This document shows, one piece after another, positions 8,664-17,082 of a DNA stretch of 64,000 nt. Below the pieces are notes generated by a model. That model worked only from the letters and a program-made list of their open reading frames with translations. It searched no databases and was not told where the DNA came from. The DNA lies in assembly GCA_959019945.1 (NCBI GenBank), contig CAUEQD010000001.1, positions 115,615 to 179,614 of the forward strand, in the 5' to 3' direction. The first letter of the stretch is position 1. The number at the start of each line of letters is the position of its first letter. The DNA is from an uncultured Collinsella sp. Its GTDB lineage: Bacteria; Actinomycetota; Coriobacteriia; Coriobacteriales; Coriobacteriaceae. Made by a program: the position numbers and the translations under genes.

Positions 8664-9453
8664 TACCGTTCAGACCTTCTCGTTGGTGGATAACAAGACT
8701 CCTACCTTGGAGGATGAGAGCCTTGCCTTGCTCCAGGATGCCCTGAGTCGGGCGCAGGAGCTAGGCGATGTGGGTGTGGTGTTCTACGACCTGTCAAGCG
8801 GCAAGGGCGTGACGTATAACCCCGATGTCGAGGTTTACGGTGCGAGTAGCTACAAGGCGCTCTATGCGTTGTACATCTGCGAATCTCTGGTCGAGACGGG
8901 TCAGGTTTCACTCGATGATTCCCTTGGCACCTATGGTGGCTACAACATGGGTTGGCAGACGGTGCGCGACCTGATCGATGCCGCGGTCGTTAATTCGGAC
9001 AACGATTCGTTTATTGCGTTACGCGCGGCGTTTGACCGTGTCGGTTACGAGGATTGGATTGCCAGTCTTGGCATCGATTACGATACCGCACTCGATCCGA
9101 TGAGTGATTTTCCCACCTATTGCCCGCGCACCTCGGCCAAGTTGTGGCGCGAGATGAGCGAGTATTTGAGCCGTGATACCGAGACGTCGCAATGGCTATC
9201 GGATCTTCTGGCCTCTACGACCCGGTCCTTTATCCGCGACGGCATTGCGGACGATCAAGCCCTGGTGCGCAACAAGGCCGGCTGGATTAGCGAGGATGGT
9301 TGCTATTCGACATGCGATGCGGGCCTCATCGATGTCGATGGCGACACCTGCATTATGAGCATCATGACATCGATGCCATGGAGTGATCGCTCGAGTGAGC
9401 TGGTGGCTGCGATTGCTAAGATATTCTTTGATACGCGAGCTGCGCTGGCCTAA
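8542..9453 (+). CDS. Serine hydrolase, class A beta-lactamase fold
   Basis: As read from ATG 8542 it is 303 residues with no signal peptide. It has the three class A landmarks: the catalytic SSYK box (S102, K105), SDN (S152-N154) and KAG (K245-G247) in the place of KTG. Such proteins act on peptidoglycan-like or beta-lactam substrates outside the cell. The missing export signal is probably encoded in the overlapping frame starting at 8355, so the gene may carry a frameshift. The Glu166-type motif of true beta-lactamases is not obvious, so antibiotic hydrolysis is not implied. Confidence 0.8.
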   Translation: MAHSDASTVQTQNEKVSKSKASADLKTRLSKADFNDIPSGDTVQTFSLVDNKTPTLEDESLALLQDALSRAQELGDVGVVFYDLSSGKGVTYNPDVEVYGASSYKALYALYICESLVETGQVSLDDSLGTYGGYNMGWQTVRDLIDAAVVNSDNDSFIALRAAFDRVGYEDWIASLGIDYDTALDPMSDFPTYCPRTSAKLWREMSEYLSRDTETSQWLSDLLASTTRSFIRDGIADDQALVRNKAGWISEDGCYSTCDAGLIDVDGDTCIMSIMTSMPWSDRSSELVAAIAKIFFDTRAALA

Positions 9454-9531
9454 CGTGTTCGTTTGACGAGGTCAAACAAAATGCTGGTACCATACCGTGG
9501 TTGAGAATTTCGTATAGGTTTGGGGAATGGC

Positions 9532-10272
9532 ATGGCTACCATCGCGATTATCGGTGCGCTCGAAAAAGAGATCATGCAGATTAAGGAAGAGTTGAGCAAC
9601 GTTTGCATGGTACAGGAGGCGGGCTTGAACGTTGTGACCGGCGGGCTCGACGGCCTGTCGATTGTCGCCACGACGGCGGGTATGGGCACGGTAAACGCTG
9701 CCGCCGCAACACAGCACCTCATTAGCAAGTATGCTCCACAGGCAGTTGTGTTTTCTGGTATCGCAGGTGGCCTGAATCCCAAGCTCCATATCGACGATGT
9801 CGTCATTGGCAAATGCCTGCGCTATCTAGATACCGATACCGCGCTTATCGCCGAGTCTGCACCGGGGCTCGAGGAGTTTGTCTCGACGCCTGCGCTGGTC
9901 GATATTGCCGCCGATGTGCTTGCTGAGCGTGGCTTTGTCAACGCCTCGACAAATGCAGCCGCTTCGAACGAGGGAGCCAAACAATTCCTGGTCGGCACGA
10001 TTGCCACAGGCAACCGTTTTGTGACGGGCGCTGCCATGCGCACCGACGCTATCGAGGCGACGAATGCCGATTGCGTCGGCATGGAGGGCGCGGCGATTGC
10101 CCATGTCGCAACTAAAAATGGTGTCGATTGCCTGGTGTTGCGCGCTATCAGCGATAATTGTGACGAGGCGTACGATGCGATTTGCGACCGCGAGTTCGAC
10201 TTGTTCGAGTATGCCCGTACCGCGAGTGGCATCACGCTCGATATCGTTCGCCGTATCGCTGCTATTTATTAG
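9532..10272 (+). CDS. mtnN: 5'-methylthioadenosine/S-adenosylhomocysteine nucleosidase
   Basis: A 246-residue cytoplasmic enzyme that cleaves adenine from MTA and SAH, in methionine salvage and possibly AI-2 formation. Seen: the N-terminal IIGALEKEI with the catalytic glutamate, the GMGTVNAAA nucleotide loop, VGMEGAAIAHV, and the RAISDNCDE segment with the catalytic aspartate. The ATG at 9532 follows GGGGA; a TTG four codons upstream is possible. It stands alone, 38 bases before engB on the same strand. Confidence 0.9.
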   Translation: MATIAIIGALEKEIMQIKEELSNVCMVQEAGLNVVTGGLDGLSIVATTAGMGTVNAAAATQHLISKYAPQAVVFSGIAGGLNPKLHIDDVVIGKCLRYLDTDTALIAESAPGLEEFVSTPALVDIAADVLAERGFVNASTNAAASNEGAKQFLVGTIATGNRFVTGAAMRTDAIEATNADCVGMEGAAIAHVATKNGVDCLVLRAISDNCDEAYDAICDREFDLFEYARTASGITLDIVRRIAAIY

Positions 10273-10310
10273 CGCGCTCTTTTGTAAGAACCTACGACCA
10301 AGGAGTGTCC

Positions 10311-10901
10311 ATGGCCGATTCCATTAACTACCAGCTTGCCAAGTTCGTTGCCAGCTATGGCAAGGTTTCGCAGATTCCCGAGTCCACCTGCCCCGAGGTG
10401 AGCTTCGTCGGCCGCTCCAACGTGGGCAAGTCGTCGATCATGAACAAGCTTTTTGGCCGCAAGAATCTCGTCAAGGTTTCGAGCACGCCGGGCAAGACGA
10501 GCAACATCAACTTCTTCGAGGCCGACGACGTGCACTTCGTCGACCTGCCGGGCTATGGTTTCGCCCGTCGTTCCAAGGCCGAGCGCGACCGTTGGGCAGA
10601 ACTTATCGGCGACTTCTTCGACTCGGAGCGCAGCTTTAACCTGGTTGTATCGCTGGTGGACATTCGCCACGATCCCAGTAAGCTCGACCATGACATGATC
10701 GACTACCTGCAGGGCAACGAGTTCAACTTTATCGTCTGCCTCACCAAGGCCGACAAGCTCAGCCGCACCCAGCAGGCCCGCCAGGCAGCAGCCATCAAAA
10801 AGCAACTCAACGTCCCGGCCGAGAACGTGATCATCACAAGCTCCCAGACCGGCACCGGCATCGACGAACTCAAGCGCCGCATTGCCGAGGCCTGCCTTTA
10901 G
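10311..10901 (+). CDS. engB: Ribosome biogenesis GTPase EngB/YsxC
   Basis: A 196-residue GTPase needed for assembly of the large ribosomal subunit. Motifs: G1 GRSNVGKSS, G2 region SSTPGKTSNIN, G3 DLPGYG and G4 TKAD, with ITSS near the end (G5). The ATG at 10311 has AAGGAG seven bases upstream. Length is typical. It follows mtnN closely and could share a transcript. Confidence 0.95.
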   Translation: MADSINYQLAKFVASYGKVSQIPESTCPEVSFVGRSNVGKSSIMNKLFGRKNLVKVSSTPGKTSNINFFEADDVHFVDLPGYGFARRSKAERDRWAELIGDFFDSERSFNLVVSLVDIRHDPSKLDHDMIDYLQGNEFNFIVCLTKADKLSRTQQARQAAAIKKQLNVPAENVIITSSQTGTGIDELKRRIAEACL

Positions 10902-10937
10902 TAAGGGCTCTTGGCAGGCAATAGTTTGCATCTATCT

Positions 10938-10984
10938 ATATCACCTCAGTGATAGTTATTGGTAAACTATCACTGAGGTGATAT
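10938..10984. promoter_or_regulatory. Double-palindrome operator of the toxin/antitoxin pair
   Basis: A perfect inverted repeat with 20-base arms (10938-10957 and 10965-10984) and centre ATTGGTA. Each arm contains its own palindrome: TATCACCTCAGTGATA (10939-10954) and TATCACTGAGGTGATA (10968-10983). That gives two 16-base sites 29 bases apart, ending seven bases before the toxin ribosome site. It is well placed for binding by the antitoxin's C-terminal HTH. Confidence 0.75.
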
Positions 10985-11000
10985 TTTTTTGGAGGTCGAT

Positions 11001-11684
11001 ATGGAGCTTTGGCACGGGTCGGAGGTTGTTGTCGAACGTCCGTCGTTGGATAAATGCAGACAATTCAATGACTATGGGCGCGGGTTTTATTGCACGCCAC
11101 ATGAGGAAATGGCGATGGAATGGGCATGCCGGACCGAGTCTGATGGCGTTGCCAATCGATATGAGCTTGATTTAGATAGCCTTTCGGTCTTGGATTTGGA
11201 GTCTGGGGAGTTTTCAATCCTCAATTGGCTTGCAATTCTGGCGAACAACAGAGAGTTCAATGTTTCGACGCCAGTAGCACGCGAGGGGCTTCGCTATCTA
11301 CTTGATAACTGTTTAATTGATACATCTCCTTATGACGTTATTCGAGGCTATCGTGCAGACGATTCCTATTTCTCGTTTGCAAGACAGTTTGTCAACGGCA
11401 TGATTTCGCTCAGGCAATTGCAGCGCATTATGTTTTTGGGGGATTTGGGCATTCAATATGCGCTTATGAGTGAGCGTGCGTTCTCGGCGATTAGGTTCCG
11501 CGATTGGAAGCAGGCTTCGGGGCCTGAGTATTATCCCAAGCGTTTTGAGCGAGAGCAGAATGCTCGACGCAAATATTTGGATACGGTCAATGGGTTCGAT
11601 TCCGAAGGTATCGACATTAGGGATTTAATGGCAGGGAGGGTTGATTTAAATGATCCAAGAGTTAACAGATCGTGGGCCGAGTAG
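11001..11684 (+). CDS. DUF3990 toxin, ADP-ribosyltransferase-like
   Basis: A 227-residue protein. The opening MELWHGSEVVVERPSL and DYGRGFYCTPHEEMAMEWA match DUF3990, a family I associate with the ADP-ribosyltransferase fold and toxin/antitoxin loci; the H-G and G-x-G-F-Y motifs would line the NAD site. The ATG at 11001 has GGAGGT five bases upstream. The next gene overlaps it by 35 bases and carries an HTH, the arrangement expected of translationally coupled toxin and antitoxin. Target and activity are unknown. Codon use is more A+T-rich than neighbouring genes, which fits transfer. Confidence 0.75.
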   Translation: MELWHGSEVVVERPSLDKCRQFNDYGRGFYCTPHEEMAMEWACRTESDGVANRYELDLDSLSVLDLESGEFSILNWLAILANNREFNVSTPVAREGLRYLLDNCLIDTSPYDVIRGYRADDSYFSFARQFVNGMISLRQLQRIMFLGDLGIQYALMSERAFSAIRFRDWKQASGPEYYPKRFEREQNARRKYLDTVNGFDSEGIDIRDLMAGRVDLNDPRVNRSWAE

Positions 11685-12348
11685 GACATATCCCGTCTAC
11701 TACCTCGAGGATGCAATGAACAACCTCGGCGACTGCTTTGACTATGCCGTTAACGATTATGGAGCAGAAGGATCGGAAGTTGCGGAACTCTTTTGCCTGA
11801 GCGGCGTAGCTCGCGAGTTCGAACGCGGCAACGCATGGGTAGTGTCGGGAAAATCGGGCGTTGAGCTGTTCGCGCTTATCGCTGAAAGGTCGGGTTATCA
11901 ATCAAGGCCGATGCCAAATCGAACCTACCGATTCGAAAAGACACCGGAATATTGGACAGGCTGGATATTGGCATATCTGCAGTGGCGATTAGGAGAGTCT
12001 TTCGAAGATTTGCTGCATGTCGTTCCATTTGATGTGCTACGCAGTCTGTACTACCCCTGGCACGAAGCCTCGGAGGAACGCGTGGCTCGCCTCGTCTGCG
12101 ATATGGCGAAAAAAGCGTCCAGGCAAACCAAACTTGCGTTAGCAAGAAAGAAGCTTAAGAAAACCCAACAAGACCTAGCATACGAATCGGGTGTGTCACT
12201 CCGCTCAATCCAAATGTACGAGCAGCGCCAGAGAAACATTAATGAAGCTTCGGTAACAAGCGTAAGAGCCATAGCAAAAGCCCTCCACTGCAACATCGAA
12301 GATCTCCTAGAGCCAGTCTTCGAATACAAAGAAACAAGCGCCGCCTAA
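11650..12348 (+). CDS. Antitoxin with C-terminal XRE domain
   Basis: A 232-residue protein in three parts. Residues 20-80 resemble DUF3791 (NAWVVSGKSGVEL near the end of this part), the usual partner of DUF3990. Residues 90-140 carry TPEYWTGWILAYLQWRLG, seen in similar antitoxins. Residues 155-225 form an XRE helix-turn-helix (KKTQQDLAYESGVSLRSIQM). It probably neutralises the preceding toxin and binds the double palindrome at 10938-10984. The ATG lies inside the toxin gene with GGGAGG ten bases upstream. Confidence 0.75.
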   Translation: MIQELTDRGPSRTYPVYYLEDAMNNLGDCFDYAVNDYGAEGSEVAELFCLSGVAREFERGNAWVVSGKSGVELFALIAERSGYQSRPMPNRTYRFEKTPEYWTGWILAYLQWRLGESFEDLLHVVPFDVLRSLYYPWHEASEERVARLVCDMAKKASRQTKLALARKKLKKTQQDLAYESGVSLRSIQMYEQRQRNINEASVTSVRAIAKALHCNIEDLLEPVFEYKETSAA

Positions 12349-12468
12349 AGGGGATTCTGGCCACTGATTGCTCAACTTGTGGTTCACCAAGGGCAATTTG
12401 AGCAGCGAAGCCGGCTGTCTCGTTGGAGCGTGCAGGCCTTGTTGATATTTAAATCCGCTTTCATATTG

Positions 12469-12509
12469 AAATGCCCCGCCAAGCTAAAGTGCTCGGCGGG
12501 GCAATTTTC
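12469..12509. terminator. Terminator after the toxin/antitoxin pair
   Basis: TGCCCCGCC (12472-12480) pairs with GGCGGGGCA (12495-12503), followed by ATTTT and preceded by GAAA, so it could serve the minus-strand gene as well. Confidence 0.7.
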
Positions 12510-12585
12510 GATTGACGATGCTGCCAGGGGTTGAGTTTTAATATATCGCGAGTAAGAGGCGTCTGAATTTAGTAATCAAAGAAAA

Positions 12586-13599
12586 TTATTCAATTCGAGC
12601 GCTTAGCCAGTACTCTCCATTCGAAGCTACGATTGCATACGTAATTCCATTTTTGACAGTTGGCGTATCTACGCAGGCAGCACCAACTTCCTTGGCGTCT
12701 GAAAACGAAAGTGTTGGATCGATTGCTTGTATAGTTGCCAATGCTGTCGCCGCGGCATAGTCGGAGTTTTCGAAGTACATGACTATGTTTTTGAAGCAGT
12801 TTTCGGATCCAAGATAGCTGAGTAGCACCGGGTTACTCGAGTCCGAAAAGAAGCCTCCAATACCGGCAATCTTTGAACCGTTTTTGATCTGAAGTTCGAG
12901 CCCCATGCCGCTATCGTCTAGTTCGTAATCCGCATTCATGCTGCTGCAATTGGGGATATCGGAGAATTCCTCGTTAAGTCGATCAATAAAGCCTTTTGGG
13001 GAAATTGAAAACTTTCCGTCGCCAAGAAAAGATGTGATTTCCTTCTCGTTGCGGGTGTCAACGACCTCTCCGCATCTCTCGCATTCTCGTATTTCCTTCG
13101 AAGTGGCATCTACGTAGTCGACTTCTTTGGTCCACGAGCCCGGTTGGTGTCCGAGTGGCTCCCCTTTCGTTTCGCCGCAACGCTGACAGGTCTTCGGTGT
13201 CGTACAAGTTGCTTCTTCCCATTCGTGCCTGAGAGGTTCTCCCTCGGTTTTGCCGCAACTTTTGCATACACGGGGGCTGGTGCAGGTTGCATTGGCCCAT
13301 AGCTTGTGGCTACAAAACAATTGAGGAAACAGCATGGGCAAACTGAAGATGATGACAACTGCCACGGCAGCTGCGATTGCCGCTCGTTTTTTATTGCCTA
13401 ATTTATGAATGGCCCGCGTTAGAAGTGAGTCGTTTTCTTCATTTTTGCGTGCGCCGTCATCTTCGTTTGATGGCGGAATTTCAGAGGAGGAGGTGCCGCT
13501 AGCACCATCAGAAAACTGCTCGGCTTTGAAATCCGGCTTCCGCTCGTCGGACTCGCTGAGTGCCTTTTCCTCGTCGGGCTCCTTCATCTCGTCATTCAT
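12586..13599 (-). CDS. Membrane protein with zinc-ribbon-like repeats
   Basis: Not recognised as a named family. 337 residues: an acidic, serine-rich cytoplasmic tail (1-60), one membrane span (about 72-95), then extracytoplasmic repeats of the form C-T-x-P-x-x-C-x-x-C-G-x-T-x-G-E-P-L-x-H (residues 106-151) and a third degenerate Cys pair (ECERCGE). Such Cys/His repeats occur in other secreted Gram-positive proteins and may bind zinc. The C-terminal 150 residues are of unknown function. Base composition is lower in G+C than surrounding genes. A small XRE regulator is divergent and 100 bases away, so the two may form a unit. Confidence 0.65.
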   Translation of the reverse strand: MNDEMKEPDEEKALSESDERKPDFKAEQFSDGASGTSSSEIPPSNEDDGARKNEENDSLLTRAIHKLGNKKRAAIAAAVAVVIIFSLPMLFPQLFCSHKLWANATCTSPRVCKSCGKTEGEPLRHEWEEATCTTPKTCQRCGETKGEPLGHQPGSWTKEVDYVDATSKEIRECERCGEVVDTRNEKEITSFLGDGKFSISPKGFIDRLNEEFSDIPNCSSMNADYELDDSGMGLELQIKNGSKIAGIGGFFSDSSNPVLLSYLGSENCFKNIVMYFENSDYAAATALATIQAIDPTLSFSDAKEVGAACVDTPTVKNGITYAIVASNGEYWLSARIE

Positions 13600-13672
13600 G
13601 TTTATCGAGGCTCCTTCCTAGCTATGAATCTGCGATGGGCATTTTTGATAAGCGGAATGGCTGGTGACATAA

Positions 13673-13695
13673 ATATATCCCAGTTTGGGATATAT
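13673..13695. promoter_or_regulatory. Palindromic operator for the small XRE gene
   Basis: ATATATCCCA-GTT-TGGGATATAT is a perfect 10-base-arm palindrome, four bases before the chosen ATG of the XRE gene and in the divergent promoter region. It is a plausible autoregulatory site. Confidence 0.6.
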
Positions 13696-13699
13696 CAAA

Positions 13700-13963
13700 A
13701 TGGAATATAGCGTAAACGGCATGAACGTTGATGCTAACAGGACATGCGGAAAATGCCTTTCCCAGATTCGTCGGGAGCAAGGTATCACTCAGGTTGAACT
13801 CGCAAAGAAACTGGGGGTACCTCAATCGTTCATCTCAAAGGTCGAGACCGGGGAACGCAGCCTTAGGGTTTATGAGCAGTTTGTCTATGCGGACGCACTC
13901 GGAATTACTGTTGAGACGCTAGTACGTAAACTTGGGGCTGTTTTGAGTAGCGAAGATAATTAG
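13700..13963 (+). CDS. Small XRE-family regulator
   Basis: An 87-residue protein that is little more than one helix-turn-helix: QIRREQGITQVELAKKLGV then PQSFISKVETGERSL. It lacks any effector domain. The start is uncertain: ATG 13700 has no ribosome site and could be leaderless; ATG 13721 is the alternative and would drop seven residues. It probably binds the palindrome just upstream and may control the divergent membrane protein. Confidence 0.75.
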   Translation: MEYSVNGMNVDANRTCGKCLSQIRREQGITQVELAKKLGVPQSFISKVETGERSLRVYEQFVYADALGITVETLVRKLGAVLSSEDN

Positions 13964-14238
13964 ATGACGTCACGTATCGATCATCAATTAGAAATTAAAA
14001 CAGAGCTATAAGGCGAATGAGATGCTGGGAAGTGCGCCTTTATCAAATAGAAGCCAAAAAATCAGCCCAGCGACTTTCCAGAGCGTAGGTTCCTGTAGCC
14101 GCCGCCAGCGAAGTTAACGTAGGGGAGGCCAGGGGCTTTGCCCCCAAATCTTTCCGTATCGTGAAGGGTTCTTTGTCCGCTGCTCCGAAGGAACGCAAGA
14201 TTAAATCAGCGAATGCGATATCCTGTCGAGGCTGCGCA

Positions 14239-14355
14239 GGCCCCCTTGGGGCTTCCCCTGAAAACAATCCGCAGATCGAATTGCCCCGTCGCGCGAAGCG
14301 CACGACGGGGCAATTCATGATCGAGGACGTTTTCAGGGGAAGCCCCAAGGGGGCC
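14239..14355. repeat. Nested palindrome, copy 2
   Basis: Outer arms GGCCCCCTTGGGGCTTCCCC with its complement, then AAAAC, then the family's internal segment (on the minus strand CGTCCTCGATCATG on one side and GATCTGCGGATTG on the other), then an inner stem AATTGCCCCGTCG. It lies downstream of thrB. The rest of the gene-free stretch 13964-14378 shows nothing I recognise. Confidence 0.8.
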
Positions 14356-14378
14356 GGTGAGAGCAATGAGGCAGGACG

Positions 14379-15260
14379 CTACAGGTATTCGATCTGGGCG
14401 CCTTCCGTGTCGCACGTCAGAATATGCGTGTCACACTTGGGGAACTGCTCACGCAGCTTGACCTGCAGGAACTTTGCCACGATGGTGTCGTCGGTTACAG
14501 CCATGAGGGTCGAGCCCGAACCGCTGATCCAGATGGTCTTAGCGCCTCCGTTAAGGCAGGTGTCGCGCACGGCGTTGTAGTCGGGGATGAGGCGGCGGCG
14601 ATAGGGCTCCTGGATGCGGTCGTCGTTGGCGGCAGCAATCAGGTCAAGGTCGCCGGTTTCCAGGCCGCGCGTCATGCCGGCGATGCGGCCCATTTGCCAT
14701 ACGGCGGTGGAGAGTGGAATCTCCTGCGGCACAACCTTGCGCGCTTCGCTCGTATGCACCTCGTAGGGCGGAATCACGGTAATAAAACGCAAGCGATCGC
14801 TCACCTCGTAGCGCAGGCACTGGGGGAGCGAATCGGCCGGCGTAAAGGAGCAGACGGCGCCGCCCAGGATAGCAGGGGCGACGTTATCGGGATGGCCCTC
14901 GACCTCGGTGGCAATGCGGACGAGCTCAGCGCGGTCGACGGTGTGGCCTGTCAGTGCGGCGGCGGCCATAATGCCGGCGACGACGCAGGTGGAGCTGGAA
15001 CCCAGGCCACGGGCGACGGGCACGTCGGTCTGAATGTCGATAGCAACGGGAAAAGCCGGCTCGCCCCACGCGGCCAGAGCATCGACAAAGCTCACATAGA
15101 CCAGGTTATTCTCGTTTTGGAACTCCTCGGGGCAGCCCGTGATGGTGAGCTTGTCGGCGCGCTCGAAGGTGAAGTGCGAGTAGAGGCTAACGGCCATGCC
15201 GAGGGTGTCGTAGCCGATGCCTAGGTTGGCGCTGGTTGCTGGGACGGTGATTTTGATCAT
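14379..15260 (-). CDS. thrB: Homoserine kinase
   Basis: A 293-residue GHMP-family kinase that phosphorylates homoserine in threonine synthesis. Seen: the N-terminal KITVPATSANLGIGYDTLG, the phosphate loop PVARGLGSSSTC, and a GSGST motif near the C terminus. The ATG at 15260 follows AGGAGG; longer frames upstream run through a repeat and are unlikely. It is downstream of thrC on the same strand with a palindromic repeat between them. Confidence 0.95.
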   Translation of the reverse strand: MIKITVPATSANLGIGYDTLGMAVSLYSHFTFERADKLTITGCPEEFQNENNLVYVSFVDALAAWGEPAFPVAIDIQTDVPVARGLGSSSTCVVAGIMAAAALTGHTVDRAELVRIATEVEGHPDNVAPAILGGAVCSFTPADSLPQCLRYEVSDRLRFITVIPPYEVHTSEARKVVPQEIPLSTAVWQMGRIAGMTRGLETGDLDLIAAANDDRIQEPYRRRLIPDYNAVRDTCLNGGAKTIWISGSGSTLMAVTDDTIVAKFLQVKLREQFPKCDTHILTCDTEGAQIEYL

Positions 15261-15274
15261 GTGAGTCCTCCTGG

Positions 15275-15386
15275 GCGGGTCTGGCCGTTTAGTTCGCTGC
15301 TCGGGCAGTCCTGGCTCGCTCGGAAAGCACATTAAGTGCTTTCCGGCTCGTGCGGAACTCGCGACGAACTAAACGGCCAGACCCGC
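15275..15386. repeat. Nested palindrome, copy 3 (variant)
   Basis: Outer arms GCGGGTCTGGCCGTTTAGTT with complement at 15367-15386, an internal asymmetric segment (GTCCTGGCTCG left, CTCGTGCGGAACTC right) and an inner stem GGAAAGCAC. The GTCCT and TGCGGAA elements match the other copies. It separates thrC from thrB and would form a large stem in a thrC-thrB transcript. Confidence 0.7.
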
Positions 15387-15461
15387 TCGCACGCTCGTCA
15401 TCATCCCGAAAGCTAAATAATTAGAAGGTGCGCCGGCTTTCGCCGGCGCTTAATAAGGGAT

Positions 15462-16979
15462 CTAGTTGGTGCTCATTCGTTTTGCTGCAGACTCGACGTA
15501 GCTTGCCATCTCATCGACGTCGCAGACGTCTTCGAAGCGGACGGGCTTGGATTCGAGTTCGGCGAGCTGGGTCGGGGCGACCGTGTTGGTGGCCTGCTCG
15601 AGCACACGCATAGCCTCAAAATCATCTTCGGGAACGTCGAGGCCCAGGGCGTCGCAGCAGGCGCGCGGGAACTTGTAGGGGCTGGCGGTCGAAAGCAGCA
15701 CGCGGGCCTTGGCACCCTCGGCGGGAACGACCTGCTCAAAGACGTGATAGCCGCAGGCGGTGTGCGGGTCGATCACGTAGCCGTTCGCATCCCAGCAACT
15801 CTTGATGGCAGCGCGGACCTCGTCCTCGCTGGCCCAACCGCAGCCAAAGACGCTCTGAATCTTTGCCAGCAGGTCGGCGGGAACCTCGTAGCGACCAGTC
15901 TGTGCCAGCTGCTCCATAAGGCCGGCAACGAGTTCGCAGTCGCCATCGGACAGGAAGTAGAGCATGCGCTCGAGGTTGGAGCTAATAAGGATGTCCATCG
16001 ACGGCGAAATGGTCGTGAAGAACGGGCGGTTACGGTCGTAAACGCCGGTGGTCAGGAAGTCGGCAAGCACGTTGTTCTTGTCGCTCGCCACGACGAGCTT
16101 GGCGACGGGCAGACCCATGCGCTTGGCGTAGTAGCCGGCCAAGATATCGCCAAAGTTGCCGGTCGGTACGCAGAACTCCACGGCGTCGCCGGCCTCGATG
16201 GCGCCGGCGCGCAACAGCTGCGCATAGGCGGCAAAGTAGTAGACGACCTGCGGTACCAGGCGACCGACATTGATGGAGTTGGCGCTCGAAAGCACCGTGC
16301 CGGCGGCCTCCAGACGCTCGGCAAGCTCCTTATCGGCAAAGATGCGCTTGACGGCGCTCTGAGCGTCGTCAAAGTTGCCGCGGATGCCGCAGACGGCGAC
16401 GTTGTCGCCCTCCTGCGTGGACATCTGCAGGTTCTGGACGCGGCTGACCTTGCCCTCGGGATAAAAGACGGTGATGCCCGTGCCCGGAGCGTCGGCAAAA
16501 CCGGCGAGCGCGGCCTTGCCCGTGTCGCCCGACGTGGCGGTGACGATCATGATGCGCTCGGCGCCGCCGTCCCTGGCGGAAGTGCGGGCCATCAGACGGG
16601 GGAGCATCTGCAGGGCGACGTCCTTGAAGGCGCTTGTGGGGCCGCCAAAGAGCTCCATCACATAGGTCTGAGGGGCGTCGGCGCCCGGCGCAGCGTCGAG
16701 TTTGACGAGCGGCGTAACCTCTTCACTCGCGAACGTGCCGCGGTATGCCTCGTCGACACACGCCGAAATTTCTTCGGCCGTGTAATCATTCAGTAACATT
16801 CCCAACACATCTTGAGCGATTTCAAAGTACGATTTATCTGCAAGCGAGCTGATATCGACCTGCTGGGTGCCGAGCTCGTCCGAGACAAACAAACCCCCGT
16901 CGGGAGCGATGCCGGTGCGGATTGCCACCTTACTTGAGCACGATAAAGTGCGTCCTCGTGTACTATGATAAGTTCCCAT
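15462..16979 (-). CDS. thrC: Threonine synthase
   Basis: A 505-residue PLP enzyme that converts phosphohomoserine to threonine. The N terminus YHSTRGRTLSCSS matches the long-form threonine synthase, the PLP lysine is in TSAFKDVALQ, and the phosphate-binding loop is ATSGDTGKAA. The ATG at 16979 has GAGGAG upstream; a GTG-type extension of 15 residues is less likely. It diverges from lysC with about 100 bases between them. Confidence 0.95.
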   Translation of the reverse strand: MGTYHSTRGRTLSCSSKVAIRTGIAPDGGLFVSDELGTQQVDISSLADKSYFEIAQDVLGMLLNDYTAEEISACVDEAYRGTFASEEVTPLVKLDAAPGADAPQTYVMELFGGPTSAFKDVALQMLPRLMARTSARDGGAERIMIVTATSGDTGKAALAGFADAPGTGITVFYPEGKVSRVQNLQMSTQEGDNVAVCGIRGNFDDAQSAVKRIFADKELAERLEAAGTVLSSANSINVGRLVPQVVYYFAAYAQLLRAGAIEAGDAVEFCVPTGNFGDILAGYYAKRMGLPVAKLVVASDKNNVLADFLTTGVYDRNRPFFTTISPSMDILISSNLERMLYFLSDGDCELVAGLMEQLAQTGRYEVPADLLAKIQSVFGCGWASEDEVRAAIKSCWDANGYVIDPHTACGYHVFEQVVPAEGAKARVLLSTASPYKFPRACCDALGLDVPEDDFEAMRVLEQATNTVAPTQLAELESKPVRFEDVCDVDEMASYVESAAKRMSTN

Positions 16980-17082
16980 ATAACACTGCTCCTCGGATGC
17001 CTTGGTCCCAATCGGTGAAACCATGGTATCAGAGCGCGCAAAACAGGTTTGCAGAGGCTTTTAGAAAGGTAACCTCAAGCCC

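Noticed and set aside
13685..13699. TTG start for the small XRE protein
   Set aside because: It would lie inside the palindromic operator and has no ribosome site.
15261..15332. N-terminal extension of ThrB
   Set aside because: It reads through a repeat; ATG 15260 has AGGAGG and gives the normal protein start.
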